Source: Rickettsiales bacterium
GTDB taxonomy: Bacteria > Pseudomonadota > Alphaproteobacteria > Rs-D84 > CACZYB01
Direction of reading: 5' to 3'
Assembly (NCBI GenBank): GCA_031288035.1
Contig: JAITSG010000073.1
Span: forward strand, 1 to 6,412
DNA: 6,412 nucleotides
The notes below the pieces were generated by a model. The model did not search any database and was not told the origin of the DNA. It saw only the letters and a program-made list of their open reading frames with translations. Of this stretch, positions 4,235-6,412 are shown piece after piece. The translations under genes were made by a program, and so were the position numbers. Within the stretch, counting starts at the first letter, position 1. Each line of letters opens with the position of its first letter.

Positions 4235-6412
4235 ATGAATCCTACGGACAGCATCGAAAACCAAAGGCTAGCCGCAGATCCGGGCGCGAGCGCGTGGGTG
4301 TCGGCAAGCGCCGGCACGGGCAAGACGACCGTCCTGGTAGGGCGGCTGCTGCGCCTCTTTCTGTCCGGCGCGGACCCGGGAAAGGTCCTGTGCCTGACCT
4401 ATACCAACGCAGGCGCAATAGAAATGCAGAGCAGGGTGCTTTCCAAGGTCCGCTCGTGGGCGGCGATGGACGGCCGAAAGCTTGCCGAGGAGCTTCGCCG
4501 CCTCGGCTCGGACGCGCCGCCCGATACGGCGCGCGGGCTGTTCCCGAAGCTCGCCGACAGCGCGGCCCCCCTGAAGATACACACCATCCACGCATTCTGC
4601 CAGTCCATGCTGAAACGCTTCCCGATAGAGGCCGGGGCGCCGCCGAGGTTTTCCATACTCGACGAGAACGAGGCGGAAAACATGCTCGCCCAGGCCTGGC
4701 GCGCCGTCGTGAAAAAGGCCAGGAACAAGGAAGACGAGGAGCTCTCTCGCGCGATGGCATACATAGTAGAAAACGCGAGCGAGAACGAGTTCGAGGACAT
4801 CAGGTCCGAACTGGTCTCGTCGCGCGAAAAATGGCGGGACGCGGCGCCGGAATCGCTTATCGCCCGGATATTCCCCTATCCCGTCCAGGCCGACATGATA
4901 GAAAACCCGGACCTCGCCCGAGCAAAGGCCGTGTCGCGGATACCCGAGGACTGGATCTCGCACTTCATCGGAGCGAGCGCAGAATCGTCGCCAAGCATGA
5001 AAAAACAGGGCGAGGCGCTCCTGGCATTCCTGTCCCTCGAAACAGAAGGCGAGCGCGCGGCGCGGTTCGACGATTACGCGGGCATATTCCTAACCTCGGA
5101 AGGCGAGGCCAGGAAAAACCTAGTAGTCAAGGAGCTTCGCGAGAAACATCCGAAAATGGCCGAGGCGATGGACGCGGAGGCGGAGCGCGTGCGCCTCGCC
5201 TCGGACATGCTCGCCCGCGCCGGAATATACAACATGACCCGCGCCCTCATGTCCGTCGGGCGCGAAATCCAGAGGGAATACGCCGCACAAAAGGACGAAA
5301 CCGGCGCCCTCGACTTCGACGACCTGATCATAAAGACCGGCGAGCTGTTCTCGAAGCCCGGCATATCGCCGTGGATACTCTACAAGACAGACGGCGGCAT
5401 ATCGCACATACTCGTCGACGAGGCCCAGGATACGTCGGACGCGCAATGGAGGATAATAGACGCCCTCTCGGAAAACTTCTTCGCCCCCGGCGGGGACAAG
5501 ACCCTGTTCGTCGTGGGCGACAAGAAACAGTCCATATACGGATTCCAGGGCGCGGACGCAGCGAAGTTCGCACAGTACAAAGAACTGTTCTCCCGCCGCG
5601 CCACGGAGGCCGGGTACAGGTTCCTCGACCTCCCGCTCGACTTGTCGTTCAGGTCGGCCAAGAACATCCTCGCCCTAGTCGACAAGTCGTTCGAGGGAAT
5701 ATGGGACGACAAAACGCAACACTTCGCATGGCGCGCGGACTACGACGGCTACGTGGAAATAGTCCCACTGGTCAAGCCGTTCGAGGACGAGGAGAAAAAC
5801 ATGCTGAAGCCTCCCGTCGAAGCGGCGAAGGCGCGAAACTCCCAATACGACCTGGCGTCCATACTGGCGCAGAAAATCCGCGGCCTGATAGAGTCGGGAT
5901 ACGCGCCGCGAGACATAATGGTCCTGGTGCAGCGGCGGGCCAACGCGCGACCGGTCGAGGCAAAACTGCGCGAGGCCAAAATACCGGTATCGGGCGCACA
6001 GCGCGAGAACATAGGCGACAACATAGCAGTCGCCGACCTTATATCGCTTGCGAAATTCACCCAGTACCCGTACGACGACCTGAGCCTGTGCGAGGCCCTG
6101 AAATCCCCGATTTTCGACATGGACGACGACGACCTGACGCGCTTGTGCTACGGCCGCGGCGAAAGGAGCGTGCTCGACATGGCGGACGGCGGCTTGAAGC
6201 GCGAGCTGGAAACCCTTATAAAAGACAGCGGCACCATGAGCCCATTCAGGTTCTTTTCCGGCATAATCTCCCGCCACCGCAGGCGGTTCATATCCCGCCT
6301 TGGCCGCGGGGCGGCGGACGCGCTTGACTCCCTTGTCGACGCGGCGCTCCTTTACGACCGCGCGAAAGTCGGCAAATCCATGGCCGGCTTCCTGGAATGG
6401 TTCGAATCCATA
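4235..6412 (+). CDS. addA: AddA, helicase-nuclease subunit of the AddAB double-strand-break repair enzyme, N-terminal 726 residues (runs off the right edge)
   Basis: AddA is the UvrD-like (SF1A) 3'-5' helicase subunit of AddAB, which resects DNA ends and prepares them for RecA loading. The frame is open from ATG 4235 to the window end. Motifs in order: Q-motif Gln10; Walker A SAGTGKTT (25-32); motif Ia LCLTYTNAGAIEM (52-64); IHTIHAFCQSM (115-125); LDFDD (359-363); Walker B DEAQD (395-399); motif III VVGDKKQSIYGFQGAD (426-441); motif IV SFRS (471-474); and the second RecA-like domain, including VLVQRR (563-568). The C-terminal part of the helicase and the expected PD-(D/E)XK nuclease lie outside the window; the family is usually 1,100-1,200 aa. 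The ATG gives the expected short lead-in to QRLAADP, and no better start is in frame upstream. There is no ribosome binding site and a promoter abuts the ATG. No addB lies upstream; divergent glgP occupies that place. Most Ile codons are ATA. Confidence 0.95.
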   Translation, partial: MNPTDSIENQRLAADPGASAWVSASAGTGKTTVLVGRLLRLFLSGADPGKVLCLTYTNAGAIEMQSRVLSKVRSWAAMDGRKLAEELRRLGSDAPPDTARGLFPKLADSAAPLKIHTIHAFCQSMLKRFPIEAGAPPRFSILDENEAENMLAQAWRAVVKKARNKEDEELSRAMAYIVENASENEFEDIRSELVSSREKWRDAAPESLIARIFPYPVQADMIENPDLARAKAVSRIPEDWISHFIGASAESSPSMKKQGEALLAFLSLETEGERAARFDDYAGIFLTSEGEARKNLVVKELREKHPKMAEAMDAEAERVRLASDMLARAGIYNMTRALMSVGREIQREYAAQKDETGALDFDDLIIKTGELFSKPGISPWILYKTDGGISHILVDEAQDTSDAQWRIIDALSENFFAPGGDKTLFVVGDKKQSIYGFQGADAAKFAQYKELFSRRATEAGYRFLDLPLDLSFRSAKNILALVDKSFEGIWDDKTQHFAWRADYDGYVEIVPLVKPFEDEEKNMLKPPVEAAKARNSQYDLASILAQKIRGLIESGYAPRDIMVLVQRRANARPVEAKLREAKIPVSGAQRENIGDNIAVADLISLAKFTQYPYDDLSLCEALKSPIFDMDDDDLTRLCYGRGERSVLDMADGGLKRELETLIKDSGTMSPFRFFSGIISRHRRRFISRLGRGAADALDSLVDAALLYDRAKVGKSMAGFLEWFESI

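Noticed and set aside
4178..4264. Extension of GlgP to an ATG at 4264, adding 29 residues
   Set aside because: The extra residues would overlap addA coding sequence, begin upstream of the predicted glgP transcription start, and lack a ribosome binding site. The ATG at 4177 has GAGGGG.
4294..6327. A 677-codon frame on the plus strand inside addA, in another reading frame
   Set aside because: It is Arg/Gly/Pro-rich low-information sequence overlapping a frame with every AddA helicase motif. It is a composition shadow.

Overview
The window looks like a chromosomal segment of a GC-rich alphaproteobacterium, probably from a little-studied lineage. The lineage call is inference. It rests mainly on AddA, whose N-terminus (QRLAADPGASAWVSASAGTGK) and helicase motifs follow the alphaproteobacterial AddA pattern, and on MnmE, which begins MTIFALSS. 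Codon use is unusual for such DNA: AUA is the commonest isoleucine codon in addA.

Layout from left to right. Positions 1-384 (minus) hold the first 128 codons of an unrecognised gene with a CX2CX6CX3C cysteine cluster; it runs off the left edge. Positions 385-575 are a 191-bp gap. It contains a near-consensus minus-strand promoter (TTGACA-N16-TATAAT), a possible 19-residue aromatic-rich leader ORF whose AUG coincides with the predicted transcription start, a small hairpin around that ORF's stop codon, and a short imperfect direct repeat. Positions 576-1868 (minus) are a complete mnmE, the tRNA-modifying GTPase. Positions 1865-4177 (minus) are a complete glgP (glycogen/alpha-glucan phosphorylase, 770 aa). 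Its stop overlaps the mnmE start as ATGA, so the two form a tightly coupled operon in the order glgP-mnmE. Positions 4178-4234 are a 57-bp divergent intergenic region. Positions 4235-6412 (plus) are the first 726 codons of addA, the helicase-nuclease subunit of the AddAB double-strand-break repair enzyme; it runs off the right edge.

The 57-bp divergent region carries two perfect extended -10 promoters (TGnTATAAT) facing away from each other. The -35 position of each falls on the -10 of the other, so RNA polymerase probably cannot occupy both at once. The addA promoter puts +1 on the A of the addA ATG, with no Shine-Dalgarno sequence, so a leaderless addA mRNA is predicted. The glgP transcript would have a leader of only about 12 nt, containing GAGGGG.

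The genes belong to three separate housekeeping roles: glucan breakdown, wobble-uridine modification of tRNA, and recombinational repair. I see no mobile element, CRISPR array, tRNA or rRNA gene, and no clear new multi-gene system. The points most worth a second look are regulatory: the overlapping divergent promoters, the leaderless starts, and the leader of the cysteine-cluster gene. That unknown gene itself is the other.
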